Assembly: GCA_964057225.1 (NCBI GenBank)
Contig: OZ059895.1
Location: 4,774,001 to 4,838,000 of the forward strand
Reading direction: 5' to 3'
From: Auanema rhodensis
Taxonomy: Eukaryota > Nematoda > Chromadorea > Rhabditida > Rhabditidae
Length of the DNA: 64,000 bases
The notes under the pieces were generated by a model. The model ran no database searches, had not been told where the DNA came from, and was given only the letters and a program-made list of their open reading frames with translations. The translations under genes were made by a program, and so were the position numbers. Each line of letters starts with the position of its first letter. Position 1 is the stretch's first letter. Shown here one piece after another: positions 50,072-63,814 of this stretch.

Positions 50072-50122
50072 ATTTTTAAGCTAGCGCAAATCTGATAACA
50101 CAGATCGACGCAGCTTAAAAAT
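50072..50122. other. Inverted repeat 3 (unit positions 296-346), 51-bp dyad
   Basis: ATTTTTAAGCT and AGCTTAAAAAT are perfect 11-bp arms; inside lie GCG/CGC and ATCTG/CAGAT with small mismatched gaps. The common C301 allele turns one pair into C-A; the matching A341 never changes to G. The 355-bp units insert four bases into the left arm. GCTAGC at 304-309 lies in the dyad. Confidence 0.88.
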
Positions 50123-51881
50123 CCGCATCGAATGCACTATACTTCATTGAGAAACGCTTAATACAAAAATTAGTTATGATCGTTTGAAAAATGATGCATT
50201 AGTGTATGTTGAGTTTCCATGTACACTCAACATTGCTTCGAAAAACATTTTGACAAAAATTTTTTCGAAAAATTTCAAAATAATTTAGCAAAAAGTAGAT
50301 GTTTTTAGATTCCTTTTTCTAAGGCAAAGATGATGGACAATGTTATTCAACGAAAAAATCAATTCTTCAGGGTGAAAATCGAGGATATAAGTGTGAACTT
50401 ATATCAGTTGATATTTCGGTGCATTTTCAAGCTAGCGCAAATCTGATAACACAGATCGACGCAGCTTAAAAATCCGCATCGAATGCACTATACTTCATTG
50501 AGAAACGCTTAATACAAAAATTAGTTATGATCGTTTGAAAAATGATGCATTAGTGTATGTTGAGTTTCCATGTACACTCAACATTGCTTCCAAAAACATT
50601 TTGACAAAAATTTTTTCGAAAAATTTCAAAATAATTTAGCAAAAAGTAGATGTTTTTAGATTCCTTTTTTCAAGGCAAAGACGATGGACAATGTTATTCA
50701 ACGAAAAAATTAATTCTTCAGGGTGAAAATCGAGGATATAAGTGTGAACTTATATCAGTTGATATCTCGGTGCATTTTTAAGCTAGCGCAAATCTGATAA
50801 CACAGATCGACGCAGCTTAAAAATCCGCATCGAATGCACTATACTTCATTGAGAAACGCTTAATACAAAAATTAGTTATGATCGTTTGAAAAATGATGCA
50901 TTAGTGTATGTTGAGTTTCCATGTACACTCAACATTGCTTCGAAAAACATTTTGACAAAAATTTTTTCGAAAAATTTCAAAATAATTTAGCAAAAAGTAG
51001 ATGTTTTTAGATTCCTTTTTCTAAGGCAAAGATGATGGACAATGTTATTCAACGAAAAAATCAATTCTTCAGGGTGAAAATCGAGGATATAAGTGTGAAC
51101 TTATATCAGTTGATATTTCGGTGCATTTTCAAGCTAGCGCAAATCTGATAACACAGATCGACGCAGCTTAAAAATCCGCATCGAATGCACTATACTTTAT
51201 TGAGAAACGCTTAATACAAAAATTAGTTATGATCGTTTAAAAAATGATGCATTAGTGTATGTTGAGTTTCCATGTACACTCAACATTGCTTCCAAAAACA
51301 TTTTGACAAAAATTTTTTCGAAAAATTTCAAAATAATTTAGCAAAAAGTAGATGTTTTTAGATTCCTTTTTTCAAGGCAAAGACGATGGACAATGTTATT
51401 CAACGAAAAAATTAATTCTTCAGGGTGAAAATCGAGGATATAAGTGTGAACTTATATCAGTTGATATCTCGGTGCATTTTTAAGCTAGCGCAAATCTGAT
51501 AACACAGATCGACGCAGCTTAAAAATCCGCATCGAATGCACTATACTTCATTGAGAAACGCTTAATACAAAAATTAGTTATGATCGTTTGAAAAATGATG
51601 CATTAGTGTATGTTGAGTTTCCATGTACACTCAACATTGCTTCCAAAAACATTTTGACAAAAATTTTTTCGAAAAATTTCAAAATAATTTAGCAAAAAGT
51701 AGATGTTTTTCGATTCCTTTTTTAAGGCAAAGATGATGGACAATGTTATTCAACGAAAAAATCAATTCTTCAGGGTGAAAATCGAGGATATAAGTGTGAA
51801 CTTATATCAGTTGATATCTCGGTGCATTTTCAAGCTAGCGCAAATCTGATAACACAGATCGACGCAGCTTAAAAATCCGCA

Positions 51882-52236
51882 TCGAATGCACTATACTTCA
51901 TTGAGAAACGCTTAATACAAAAATTAGTTATGATCGTTTGAAAAATGATGCATTAGTGTATGTTGAGTTTCCATGTACACTCAACATTGCTTCGAAAAAC
52001 ATTTTGACAAAAATTTTTTCGAAAAATTTCAAAATAATTTAGCAAAAAGTAGATGTTTTTCGATTCCTTTTTTAAGGCAAAGATGATGGACAATGTTATT
52101 CAACGAAAAAAATCAATTCTTCAGGGTGAAAATCGAGGATATAAGTGTGAACTTATATCAGTTGATATCTCGGTGCATTTTCATTCAAGCTAGCGCAAAT
52201 CTGATAACACAGATCGACGCAGCTTAAAAATCCGCA
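51882..52236 (+). repeat. Type C unit with two insertions (355 bp)
   Basis: A C unit by C180, the shortened T-run, T204 and C233, but with one extra A before TCAATT and the TTCA duplication near 298. It is the only C unit with that duplication, so it is probably a recombinant. Confidence 0.85.
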
Positions 52237-53990
52237 TCGAATGCACTATACTTCATTGAGAAACGCTTAATACAAAAATTAGTTATGATCGTTTGAAAAA
52301 TGATGCATTAGTGTATGTTGAGTTTCCATGTACACTCAACATTGCTTCGAAAAACATTTTGACAAAAATTTTTTCGAAAAATTTCAAAATAATTTAGCAA
52401 AAAGTGGATGTTTTTAGATTCTTTTTTTTAAGGCAAAGATGATGGACAATGTTATTCAACGAAAAAATTAATTCTTCAGGGTGAAAATCGAGGATATAAG
52501 TGTGAACTTATATCAGTTGATATCTCGGTGCATTTTCAAGCTAGCGCAAATCTGATAACACAGATCGACGCAGCTTAAAAATCCGCATCGAATGCACTAT
52601 ACTTCATTGAGAAACGCTTAATACAAAAATTAGTTATGATCGTTTGAAAAATGATGCATTAGTGTATGTTGAGTTTCCATGTACACTCAACATTGCTTCC
52701 AAAAACATTTTGACAAAAATTTTTTCGAAAAATTTCAAAATAATTTAGCAAAAAGTGGATGTTTTTAGATTCTTTTTTTTAAGGCAAAGATGATGGACAA
52801 TGTTATTCAACGAAAAAATTAATTCTTCAGGGTGAAAATCGAGGATATAAGTATGAACTTATATCAGTTGATATCTCGGTGCATTTTTAAGCTAGCGCAA
52901 ATCTGATAACACAGATCGACGCAGCTTAAAAATCCGCATCGAATGCACTATACTTCATTGAGAAACGCTTAATACAAAAATTAGTTATGATCGTTTGAAA
53001 AATGATGCATTAGTGTATGTTGAGTTTCCATGTACACTCAACATTGCTTCCAACAACATTTTGACAAAAATTTTTTCGAAAAATTTCAAAATAATTTAGC
53101 AAAAAGTAGATGTTTTTAGATTCCTTTTTTCAAGGCAAAGACGATGGACAATGTTATTCAACGAAAAAATTAATTCTTCAGGGTGAAAATCGAGGATATA
53201 AGTGTGAACTTATATCAGTTGATATCTCGGTGCATTTTTAAGCTAGCGCAAATCTGATAACACAGATCGACGCAGCTTAAAAATCCGCATCGAATGCACT
53301 ATACTACATTGAGAAACGCTTAATACAAAAATTAGTTATGATCGTTTGAAAAATGATGCATTAGTGTATGTTGAGTTTCCATGTACACTCAACATTGCTT
53401 CCAAAAACATTTTGACAAAAATTTTTTCGAAAAATTTCAAAATAATTTAGCAAAAAGTAGATGTTTTTCGATTCCTTTTTTAAGGCAAAGATGATGGACA
53501 ATGTTATTCAACGAAAAAATCAATTCTTCAGGGTGAAAATCGAGGATATAAGTGTGAACTTATATCAGTTGATATCTCGGTGCATTTTCAAGCTAGCGCA
53601 AATCTGATAACACAGATCGACGCAGCTTAAAAATCCGCATCGAATGCACTATACTTCATTGAGAAACGCTTAATACAAAAATTAGTTATGATCGTTTGAA
53701 AAATGATGCATTAGTGTATGTTGAGTTTCCATGTACACTCAACATTGCTTCCAAAAACATTTTGACAAAAATTTTTTCGAAAAATTTCAAAATAATTTAG
53801 CAAAAAGTAGATGTTTTTAGATTCCTTTTTTCAAGGCAAAGACGATGGACAATGTTATTCAACGAAAAAATTAATTCTTCAGGGTGAAAATCGAGGATAT
53901 AAGTGTGAACTTATATCAGTTGATATCTCGGTGCATTTTTAAGCTAGCGCAAATCTGATAACACAGATCGACGCAGCTTAAAAATCCGCA

Positions 53991-56796
53991 TCGAATGCAC
54001 TATACTTCATTGAGAAACGCTCAATACAACAATTAGTTATGATCGTTTGAAAAATGATGCATTAGTGTATGTTGAGTTTCCATGTACACTCAACATTGCT
54101 TCGAAAAACATTTTGACAAAAATTTTTTCGAAAAATTTCAAAATAATTTAGCAAAAAGTAGATATTTTTCGATTCCTTTTTTAAGGCAAAGATGATGGAC
54201 AATGTTATTCAACGAAAAAATCAATTCTTCAGGGTGAAAATCGAGGATATAAGTGTGAACTTATATCAGTTGATATCTCGGTGCATTTTCAAGCTAGCGC
54301 AAATCTGATAACACAGATCGACGCAGCTTAAAAATCCGCATCGAATGCACTATACTTCATTGAGAAACGCTTAATACAAAAATTAGTTATGATCGTTTGA
54401 AAAATGATGCATTAGTGTATGTTGAGTTTCCATGTACACTCAACATTGCTTCCAAAAACATTTTGACAAAAATTTTTTCGAAAAATTTCAAAATAATTTA
54501 GCAAAAAGTAGATGTTTTTAGATTCTTTTTCTCAAGGCAAAGACGATGGACAATGTTATTCAACGAAAAAATTAATTCTTCAGGGTGAAAATCGAGGATA
54601 TAAGTGTGAACCTATATCAGTTGATATCTCGGTGCATTTTCAAGCTAGCGCAAATCTGATAACACAGATCGACGCAGCTTAAAAATCCGCATCGAATGCA
54701 CTATACTACATTGAAAAACGCTTAATACAAAAATTAGTTATGATCGTTCGAAAAATGATGCATTAGTGTATGTTGAGTTTCCATGTACACTCAACATTGC
54801 TTCGAAAAACATTTTGACAAAAATTTTTTCGAAAAATTTCAAAATAATTTAGCAAAAAGTAGATGTTTTTAGATTACTTTTTCTAAGGCAAAGATGATGG
54901 ACAATGTTATTCAACGAAAAAATCAATTCTTCAGGGTGAAAATCGAGGATATAAGTGTGAACTTATATCAGTTGATATCTCGGTGCATTTTCAAGCTAGC
55001 GCAAATCTGATAACACAGATCGACGCAGCTTAAAAATCCGCATCGAATGCACTATACTTCATTGAGAAACGCTTAATACAAAAATTAGTTATGATCGTTT
55101 GAAAAATGATGCATTAGTGTATGTTGAGTTTCCATGTACACTCAACATTGCTTCCAAAAACATTTTGACAAAAATTTTTTCGAAAAATTTCAAAATAATT
55201 TAGCAAAAAGTAGATGTTTTTAGATTCCTTTTTTCAAGGCAAAGACGATGGACAATGTTATTCAACGAAAAAATTAATTCTTCAGGGTGAAAATCGAGGA
55301 TATAAGTGTGAACTTATATCAGTTGATATCTCGGTGCATTTTTAAGCTAGCGCAAATCTGATAACACAGATCGACGCAGCTTAAAAATCCGCATCGAATG
55401 CACTATACTTCATTGAGAAACGCTTAATACAACAATTAGTTATGATCGTTTGAAAAATGATGCATTAGTGTATGTTGAGTTTCCATGTACACTCAACATT
55501 GCTTCGAAAAACATTTTGACAAAAATTTTTTCGAAAAATTTCAAAATAATTTAGCAAAAAGTAGATATTTTTCGATTCCTTTTTTAAGGCAAAGATGATG
55601 GACAATGTTATTCAACGAAAAAATCAATTCTTCAGGGTGAAAATCGAGGATATAAGTGTGAACTTATATCAGTTGATATCTCGGTGCATTTTCAAGCTAG
55701 CGCAAATCTGATAACACAGATCGACGCAGCTTAAAAATCCGCATCGAATGCACTATACTTCATTGAGAAACGCTTAATACAAAAATTAGTTATGATCGTT
55801 TGAAAAATGATGCATTAGTGTATGTTGAGTTTCCATGTACACTCAACATTGCTTCCAAAAACATTTTGACAAAAATTTTTTCGAAAAATTTCAAAATAAT
55901 TTAGCAAAAAGTAGATGTTTTTAGATTCCTTTTCTCAAGGCAAAGACGATGGACAATGTTATTCAACGAAAAAATTAATTCTTCAGGGTGAAAATCGAGG
56001 ATATAAGTGTGAACCTATATCAGTTGATATCTCGGTGCATTTTCAAGCTAGCGCAAATCTGATAACACAGATCGACGCAGCTTAAAAATCCGCATCGAAT
56101 GCACTATACTACATTGAAAAACGCTTAATACAAAAATTAGTTATGATCGTTCGAAAAATGATGCATTAGTGTATGTTGAGTTTCCATGTACACTCAACAT
56201 TGCTTCGAAAAACATTTTGACAAAAATTTTTTCGAAAAATTTCAAAATAATTTAGCAAAAAGTAGATGTTTTTAGATTACTTTTTCTAAGGCAAAGATGA
56301 TGGACAATGTTATTCAACGAAAAAATCAATTCTTCAGGGTGAAAATCGAGGATATAAGTGTGAACTTATATCAGTTGATATCTCGGTGAATTTTTAAGCT
56401 AGCGCAAATCTGATAACACAGATCGACGCAGCTTAAAAATCCGCATCGAATGCACTATACTTCATTGAGAAACGCTTAATACAAAAATTAGTTATGATCG
56501 TTTGAAAAATGATGCATTAGTGTATGTTGAGTTTCCATGTACACTCAACATTGCTTCCAAAAACATTTTGACAAAAATTTTTTCGAAAAATTTCAAAATA
56601 ATTTAGGAAAAAGTAGATGTTTTTAGATTCCTTTTTTCAAGGCAAAGACGATGGACAATGTTATTCAACGAAAAAATTAATTCTTCAGGGTGAAAATCGA
56701 GGATATAAGTGTGAACTTATATCAGTTGATATCTCGGTGCATTTTTAAGCTAGCGCAAATCTGATAACACAGATCGACGCAGCTTAAAAATCCGCA
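53991..56796 (+). repeat. Two tandem copies of a tetramer (1403 bp each)
   Basis: Copy 1: 53991 (C, ACAACAATT, GATATTTTTCG), 54341 (CTCAAGG, GAACCTATATC), 54692 (GAAAAACG, GTTCGAAAAATG, GATTACTTTTTC), 55043 (A). Copy 2: 55394, 55744, 56095, 56446 in the same order. Differences: CGCTCAATAC only in copy 1, A295 in 56095, and TAGGAAAAAG in 56446. Confidence 0.9.
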
Positions 56797-59700
56797 TCGA
56801 ATGCACTATACTTCATTGAGAAACGCTTAATACAAAAATTAGTTATGATCGTTTGAAAAATGATGCATTAGTGTATGTTGAGTTTCCATGTACACTCAAC
56901 ATTGCTTCCAACAACATTTTGACAAAAATTTTTTCGAAAAATTTCAAAATAATTTAGCAAAAAGTAGATGTTTTTAGATTTCTTTTTTCAAGGCAAAGAC
57001 GATGGACAATGTTATTCAACGAAAAAATTAATTCTTCAGGGTGAAAATCGAGGATATAAGTGTGAACTTATATCAGTTGATATCTCGGTGCATTTTTAAG
57101 CTAGCGCAAATCTGATAACACAGATCGACGCAGCTTAAAAATCCGCATCGAATGCACTATACTACATTGAGAAACGCTTAATACAAAAATTAGTTATGAT
57201 CGTTTGAAAAATGATGCATTAGTGTATGTTGAGTTTCCATGTACACTCAACATTGCTTCGAAAAACATTTTGACAAAAATTTTTTCGAAAAATTTCAGAA
57301 TAATTTAGCAAAAAGTAGATGTTTTTAGATTCCTTTTTCTAAGGCAAAGATGATGGACAATGTTATTCAACGAAAAAATCAATTCTTCAGGGTGAAAATC
57401 GAGGATATAAGTGTGAACTTATATCAGTTGATATCTCGGTGAATTTTTAAGCTAGCGCAAATCTGATAACACAGATCGACGCAGCTTAAAAATCCGCATC
57501 GAATGCACTATACTTCATTGAAAAACGCTTAATACAAAAATTAGTTATGATCGTTTGAAAAATGATGCATTAGTGTATGTTGAGTTTCCATGTACACTCA
57601 ACATTGCTTCCAAAAACATTTTGACAAAAATTTTTTCGAAAAATTTCAAAATAATTTAGCAAAAAGTAGATGTTTTTAGATTCCTTTTTTCAAGGCAAAG
57701 ACGATGGACAATGTTATTCAACGAAAAAATTAATTCTTCAGGGTGAAAATCGAGGATATAAGTGTGAACTTATATCAGTTGATATCTCGGTGCATTTTCA
57801 AGCTAGCGCAAATCTGATAACACAGATCGACGCAGCTTAAAAATCCGCATCGAATGCACTATACTTCATTGAGAAACGCTTAATACAAAAATTAGTTATG
57901 ATCGTTTGAAAAATGATGCATTAGTGTATGTTGAGTTTCCATGTACACTCAACATTGCTTCCAAAAACATTTTGACAAAAATTTTTTCGAAAAATTTCAA
58001 AATAATTTAGGAAAAAGTAGATGTTTTTAGATTCCTTTTTTCAAGGCAAAGACGATGGACAATGTTATTCAACGAAAAAATTAATTCTTCAGGGTGAAAA
58101 TCGAGGATATAAGTGTGCACTTATATCAGTTGATATCTCGGTGCATTTTTAAGCTAGCGCAAATCTGATAACACAGATCGACGCAGCTTAAAAATCCGCA
58201 TCGAATGCACTATACTTCATTGAGAAACGCTTAATACAAAAATTAGTTATGATCGTTTGAAAAATGATGCATTAGTGTATGTTGAGTTTCCATGTACACT
58301 CAACATTGCTTCCAACAACATTTTGACAAAAATTTTTTCGAAAAATTTCAAAATAATTTAGCAAAAAGTAGATGTTTTTAGATTTCTTTTTTCAAGGCAA
58401 AGACGATGGACAATGTTATTCAACGAAAAAATTAATTCTTCAGGGTGAAAATCGAGGATATAAGTGTGAACTTATATCAGTTGATATCTCGGTGCATTTT
58501 TAAGCTAGCGCAAATCTGATAACACAGATCGACGCAGCTTAAAAATCCGCATCGAATGCACTATACTTCATTGAGAAACGCTTAATACAAAAATTAGTTA
58601 TGATCGTTTGAAAAATGATGCATTAGTGTATGTTGAGTTTCCATGTACACTCAACATTGCTTCCAACAACATTTTGACAAAAATTTTTTCGAAAAATTTC
58701 AAAATAATTTAGCAAAAAGTAGATGTTTTTAGATTTCTTTTTTCAAGGCAAAGACGATGGACAATGTTATTCAACGAAAAAATTAATTCTTCAGGGTGAA
58801 AATCGAGGATATAAGTGTGAACTTATATCAGTTGATATCTCGGTGCATTTTTAAGCTAGCGCAAATCTGATAACACAGATCGACGCAGCTTAAAAATCCG
58901 CATCGAATGCACTATACTACATTGAGAAACGCTTAATACAAAAATTAGTTATGATCGTTTGAAAAATGATGCATTAGTGTATGTTGAGTTTCCATGTACA
59001 CTCAACATTGCTTCGAAAAACATTTTGACAAAAATTTTTTCGAAAAATTTCAGAATAATTTAGCAAAAAGTAGATGTTTTTAGATTCCTTTTTCTAAGGC
59101 AAAGATGATGGACAATGTTATTCAACGAAAAAATCAATTCTTCAGGGTGAAAATCGAGGATATAAGTGTGAACTTATATCAGTTGATATCTCGGTGCATT
59201 TTTAAGCTAGCGCAAATCTGATAACACAGATCGACGCAGCTTAAAAATCCGCATCGAATGCACTATACTACATTGAGAAACGCTTAATACAAAAATTAGT
59301 TATGATCGTTCGAAAAATGATGCATTAGTGTATGTTGAGTTTCCATGTACACTCAACATTGCTTCGAAAAACATTTTGACAAAAATTTTTTCGAAAAATT
59401 TCAAAATAATTTAGCAAAAAGTAGATGTTTTTAGATTACTTTTTCTAAGGCAAAGATGATGGACAATGTTATTCAACGAAAAAATCAATTCTTCAGGGTG
59501 AAAATCGAGGATATAAGTGTGAACTTATATCAGTTGATATCTCGGTGAATTTTTAAGCTAGCGCAAATCTGATAACACAGATCGACGCAGCTTAAAAATC
59601 CGCATCGAATGCACTATACTTCATTGAGAAACGCTTAATACAAAAATTAGTTATGATCGTTTGAAAAATGATGCATTAGTGTATGTTGAGTTTCCATGTA

Positions 59701-62410
59701 CACTCAACATTGCTTCCAAAAACATTTTGACAAAAATTTTTTCGAAAAATTTCAAAATAATTTAGGAAAAAGTAGATGTTTTTAGATTCCTTTTTTCAAG
59801 GCAAAGACGATGGACAATGTTATTCAACGAAAAAATTAATTCTTCAGGGTGAAAATCGAGGATATAAGTGTGAACTTATATCAGTTGATATCTCGGTGCA
59901 TTTTTAAGCTAGCGCAAATCTGATAACACAGATCGACGCAGCTTAAAAATCCGCATCGAATGCACTATACTTCATTGAGAAACGCTTAATACAAAAATTA
60001 GTTATGATCGTTTGAAAAATGATGCATTAGTGTATGTTGAGTTTCCATGTACACTCAACATTGCTTCCAACAACATTTTGACAAAAATTTTTTCGAAAAA
60101 TTTCAAAATAATTTAGCAAAAAGTAGATGTTTTTAGATTTCTTTTTTCAAGGCAAAGACGATGGACAATGTTATTCAACGAAAAAATTAATTCTTCAGGG
60201 TGAAAATCGAGGATATAAGTGTGAACTTATATCAGTTGATATCTCGGTGCATTTTTAAGCTAGCGCAAATCTGATAACACAGATCGACGCAGCTTAAAAA
60301 TCCGCATCGAATGCACTATACTACATTGAGAAACGCTTAATACAAAAATTAGTTATGATCGTTTGAAAAATGATGCATTAGTGTATGTTGAGTTTCCATG
60401 TACACTCAACATTGCTTCGAAAAACATTTTGACAAAAATTTTTTCGAAAAATTTCAGAATAATTTAGCAAAAAGTAGATGTTTTTAGATTCCTTTTTCTA
60501 AGGCAAAGATGATGGACAATGTTATTCAACGAAAAAATCAATTCTTCAGGGTGAAAATCGAGGATATAAGTGTGAACTTATATCAGTTGATATCTCGGTG
60601 AATTTTTAAGCTAGCGCAAATCTGATAACACAGATCGACGCAGCTTAAAAATCCGCATCGAATGCACTATACTTCATTGAGAAACGCTTAATACAAAAAT
60701 TAGTTATGATCGTTTGAAAAATGATGCATTAGTGTATGTTGAGTTTCCATGTACACTCAACATTGCTTCCAAAAACATTTTGACAAAAATTTTTTCGAAA
60801 AATTTCAAAATAATTTAGCAAAAAGTAGATGTTTTTCGATTCCTTTTTTAAGGCAAAGATGATGGACAATGTTATTCAACGAAAAAATCAATTCTTCAGG
60901 GTGAAAATCGAGGATATAAGTGTGAACTTATATCAGTTGATATCTCGGTGCATTTTCAAGCTAGCGCAAATCTGATAACACAGATCGACGCAGCTTAAAA
61001 ATCCGCATCGAATGCACTATACTTCATTGAGAAACGCTTAATACAAAAATTAGTTATGATCGTTTGAAAAATGATGCATTAGTGTATGTTGAGTTTCCAT
61101 GTACACTCAACATTGCTTCCAAAAACATTTTGACAAAAATTTTTTCGAAAAATTTCAAAATAATTTAGGAAAAAGTAGATGTTTTTAGATTCCTTTTTTC
61201 AAGGCAAAGACGATGGACAATGTTATTCAACGAAAAAATTAATTCTTCAGGGTGAAAATCGAGGATATAAGTGTGAACTTATATCAGTTGATATCTCGGT
61301 GCATTTTTAAGCTAGCGCAAATCTGATAACACAGATCGACGCAGCTTAAAAATCCGCATCGAATGCACTATACTTCATTGAGAAACGCTTAATACAAAAA
61401 TTAGTTATGATCGTTTGAAAAATGATGCATTAGTGTATGTTGAGTTTCCATGTACACTCAACATTGCTTCCAACAACATTTTGACAAAAATTTTTTCGAA
61501 AAATTTCAAAATAATTTAGCAAAAAGTAGATGTTTTTAGATTTCTTTTTTCAAGGCAAAGACGATGGACAATGTTATTCAACGAAAAAATTAATTCTTCA
61601 GGGTGAAAATCGAGGATATAAGTGTGAACTTATATCAGTTGATATCTCGGTGCATTTTTAAGCTAGCGCAAATCTGATAACACAGATCGACGCAGCTTAA
61701 AAATCCGCATCGAATGCACTATACTACATTGAGAAACGCTTAATACAAAAATTAGTTATAATCGTTTGAAAAATGATGCATTAGTGTATGTTGAGTTTCC
61801 ATGTACACTCAACATTGCTTCGAAAAACATTTTGACAAAAATTTTTTCGAAAAATTTCAGAATAATTTAGCAAAAAGTAGATGTTTTTAGATTCCTTTTT
61901 CTAAGGCAAAGATGATGGACAATGTTATTCAACGAAAAAATCAATTCTTCAGGGTGAAAATCGAGGATATAAGTGTGAACTTATATCAGTTGATATCTCG
62001 GTGAATTTTTAAGCTAGCGCAAATCTGATAACACAGATCGACGCAGCTTAAAAATCCGCATCGAATGCACTATACTTCATTGAGAAACGCTTAATACAAA
62101 AATTAGTTATGATCGTTTGAAAAATGATGCATTAGTGTATGTTGAGTTTCCATGTACACTCAACATTGCTTCCAAAAACATTTTGACAAAAATTTTTTCG
62201 AAAAATTTCAAAATAATTTAGCAAAAAGTAGATGTTTTTCGATTCCTTTTTTGAGGCAAAGATGATGGACAATGTTATTCAACGAAAAAATCAATTCTTC
62301 AGGGTGAAAATCGAGGATATAAGTGTGAACTTATATCAGTTGATATCTCGGTGCATTTTCAAGCTAGCGCAAATCTGATAACACAGATCGACGCAGCTTA
62401 AAAATCCGCA
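56446..62410 (+). repeat. Four rounds of a TAGGAAAAAG / CCAACAAC / CAGAAT-B core
   Basis: The core trio is an A unit with TAGGAAAAAG, an A unit with TCCAACAACA and GATTTC, and a B unit with TTTCAGAATAA. It starts at 56446, 57850 (second member doubled), 59605 and 61008. The closing unit varies: A-like at 57499, GATTACT type at 59254, C at 60658 and 62061. Period is about 1404 bp, or 1755 bp where the second member is doubled. Confidence 0.88.
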
Positions 62411-63814
62411 TCGAATGCACTATACTTCATTGAGAAACGCTTAATACAAAAATTAGTTATGATCGTTTGAAAAATGATGCATTAGTGTATGTTGAGTTTC
62501 CATGTACACTCAACATTGCTTCGAAAAACATTTTGACAAAAATTTTTTCGAAAAATTTCAAAATAATTTAGCAAAAAGTAGATGTTTTTAGATTACTTTT
62601 TCTAAGGCAAAGATGATGGACAATGTTATTCAACGAAAAAATCAATTCTTCAGGGTGAAAATCGAGGATATAAGTGTGAACTTATATCAGTTGATATCTC
62701 GGTGAATTTTTAAGCTAGCGCAAATCTGATAACACAGATCGACGCAGCTTAAAAATCCGCATCGAATGCACTATACTTCATTGAGAAACGCTTAATACAA
62801 AAATTAGTTATGATCGTTTGAAAAATGATGCATTAGTGTATGTTGAGTTTCCATGTACACTCAACATTGCTTCCAAAAACATTTTGACAAAAATTTTTTC
62901 GAAAAATTTCAAAATAATTTAGCAAAAAGTAGATGTTTTTAGATTCCTTTTTTCAAGGCAAAGACGATGGACAATGTTATTCAACGAAAAAATTAATTCT
63001 TCAGGGTGAAAATCGAGGATATAAGTGTGAACTTATATCAGTTGATATCTCGGTGCATTTTCAAGCTAGCGCAAATCTGATAACACAGATCGACGCAGCT
63101 TAAAAATCCGCATCGAATGCACTATACTTCATTGAGAAACGCTTAATAAAAAAATTAGTTATGATCGTTTGAAAAATGATGCATTAGTGTATGTTGAGTT
63201 TCCATGTACACTCAACATTGCTTCCAAAAACATTTTGACAAAAATTTTTTCGAAAAATTTCAAAATAATTTAGCAAAAAGTAGATTTTTTTAGATTCCTT
63301 TTTTCAAGGCAAAGACGATGGACAATGTTATTCAACGAAAAAATTAATTCTTCAGGGTGAAAACCGAGGATATAAGTGTGAACTTATATCAGTTGATATC
63401 TCGGTGCATTTTCAAGCTAGCGCAAATCTGATAACACAGATCGACGCAGCTTAAAAATCCGCATCGAATGCACTATACTTCATTGAGAAACGCTTAATAC
63501 AAAAATTAGTTATGATCGTTTGAAAAATGATGCATTAGTGTATGTTGAGTTTCCATGTACACTCAACATTGCTTCCAAAAACATTTTGACAAAAATTTTT
63601 TCGAAAAATTTCAAAATAATTTAGCAAAAAGTAGATGTTTTTAGATTCCTTTTTTTAAGGCAAAAATGATGGACAATGTTATTCAACGAAAAAATTAATT
63701 CTTCAGGGTGAAAATCGAGGATATAAGTGTGAACATATATCAGTTGATATCTCGGTGCATTTTCAAGCTAGCGCAAATCTGATAACACAGATCGACGCAG
63801 CTTAAAAATCCGCA

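Larger units (their letters stand above)
49777..50127 (+). repeat. Reference unit, type A (commonest form)
   Basis: I use this copy as the coordinate standard. Key states: G3, T17 (CTTCAT), G24, C112 C113 (GCTTCC), A170 (GTAGATG), A180 (TTTTTAGATT), CTTTTTTCAAGG at 185-197, GACGATGG at 202-209, C221 (TTCAACG), T233 (ATTAATT), CTTATATC at 271-278, C288 (ATCTCGG), T301 (TTTTTAAGCT). Positions 60-110 and 302-351 are nearly invariant over the array; most differences fall at 113 and 170-206, with scattered sites at 221, 233, 272-274, 288 and 301. The unit carries a perfect GATATC at 283-288, GCTAGC at 304-309 and TTCGAA at 137-142. Confidence 0.95.
49426..51531 (+). repeat. Three tandem copies of a B/A dimer (702 bp each)
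   Basis: B with T288 at 49426, 50128 and 50830; A at 49777, 50479 and 51181. No differences noted except in the last A (TACTTTATTGAG and GTTTAAAAAATG). Near identity points to very recent expansion. Confidence 0.9.

Noticed and set aside
49777-50127. Hammerhead ribozyme, as found in some animal satellites
   Set aside because: CTGAAGA on the minus strand (from TCTTCAG at positions 236-242) fits CUGANGA, but no stem II followed by a properly placed GAAA and cleavage triplet can be made nearby. CTGATAA on the plus strand does not fit the core.
49777-50127. RNA polymerase III promoter (A and B boxes)
   Set aside because: TAGCGCAAATCTG resembles an A box loosely, but there is no acceptable B box downstream at a usual distance.
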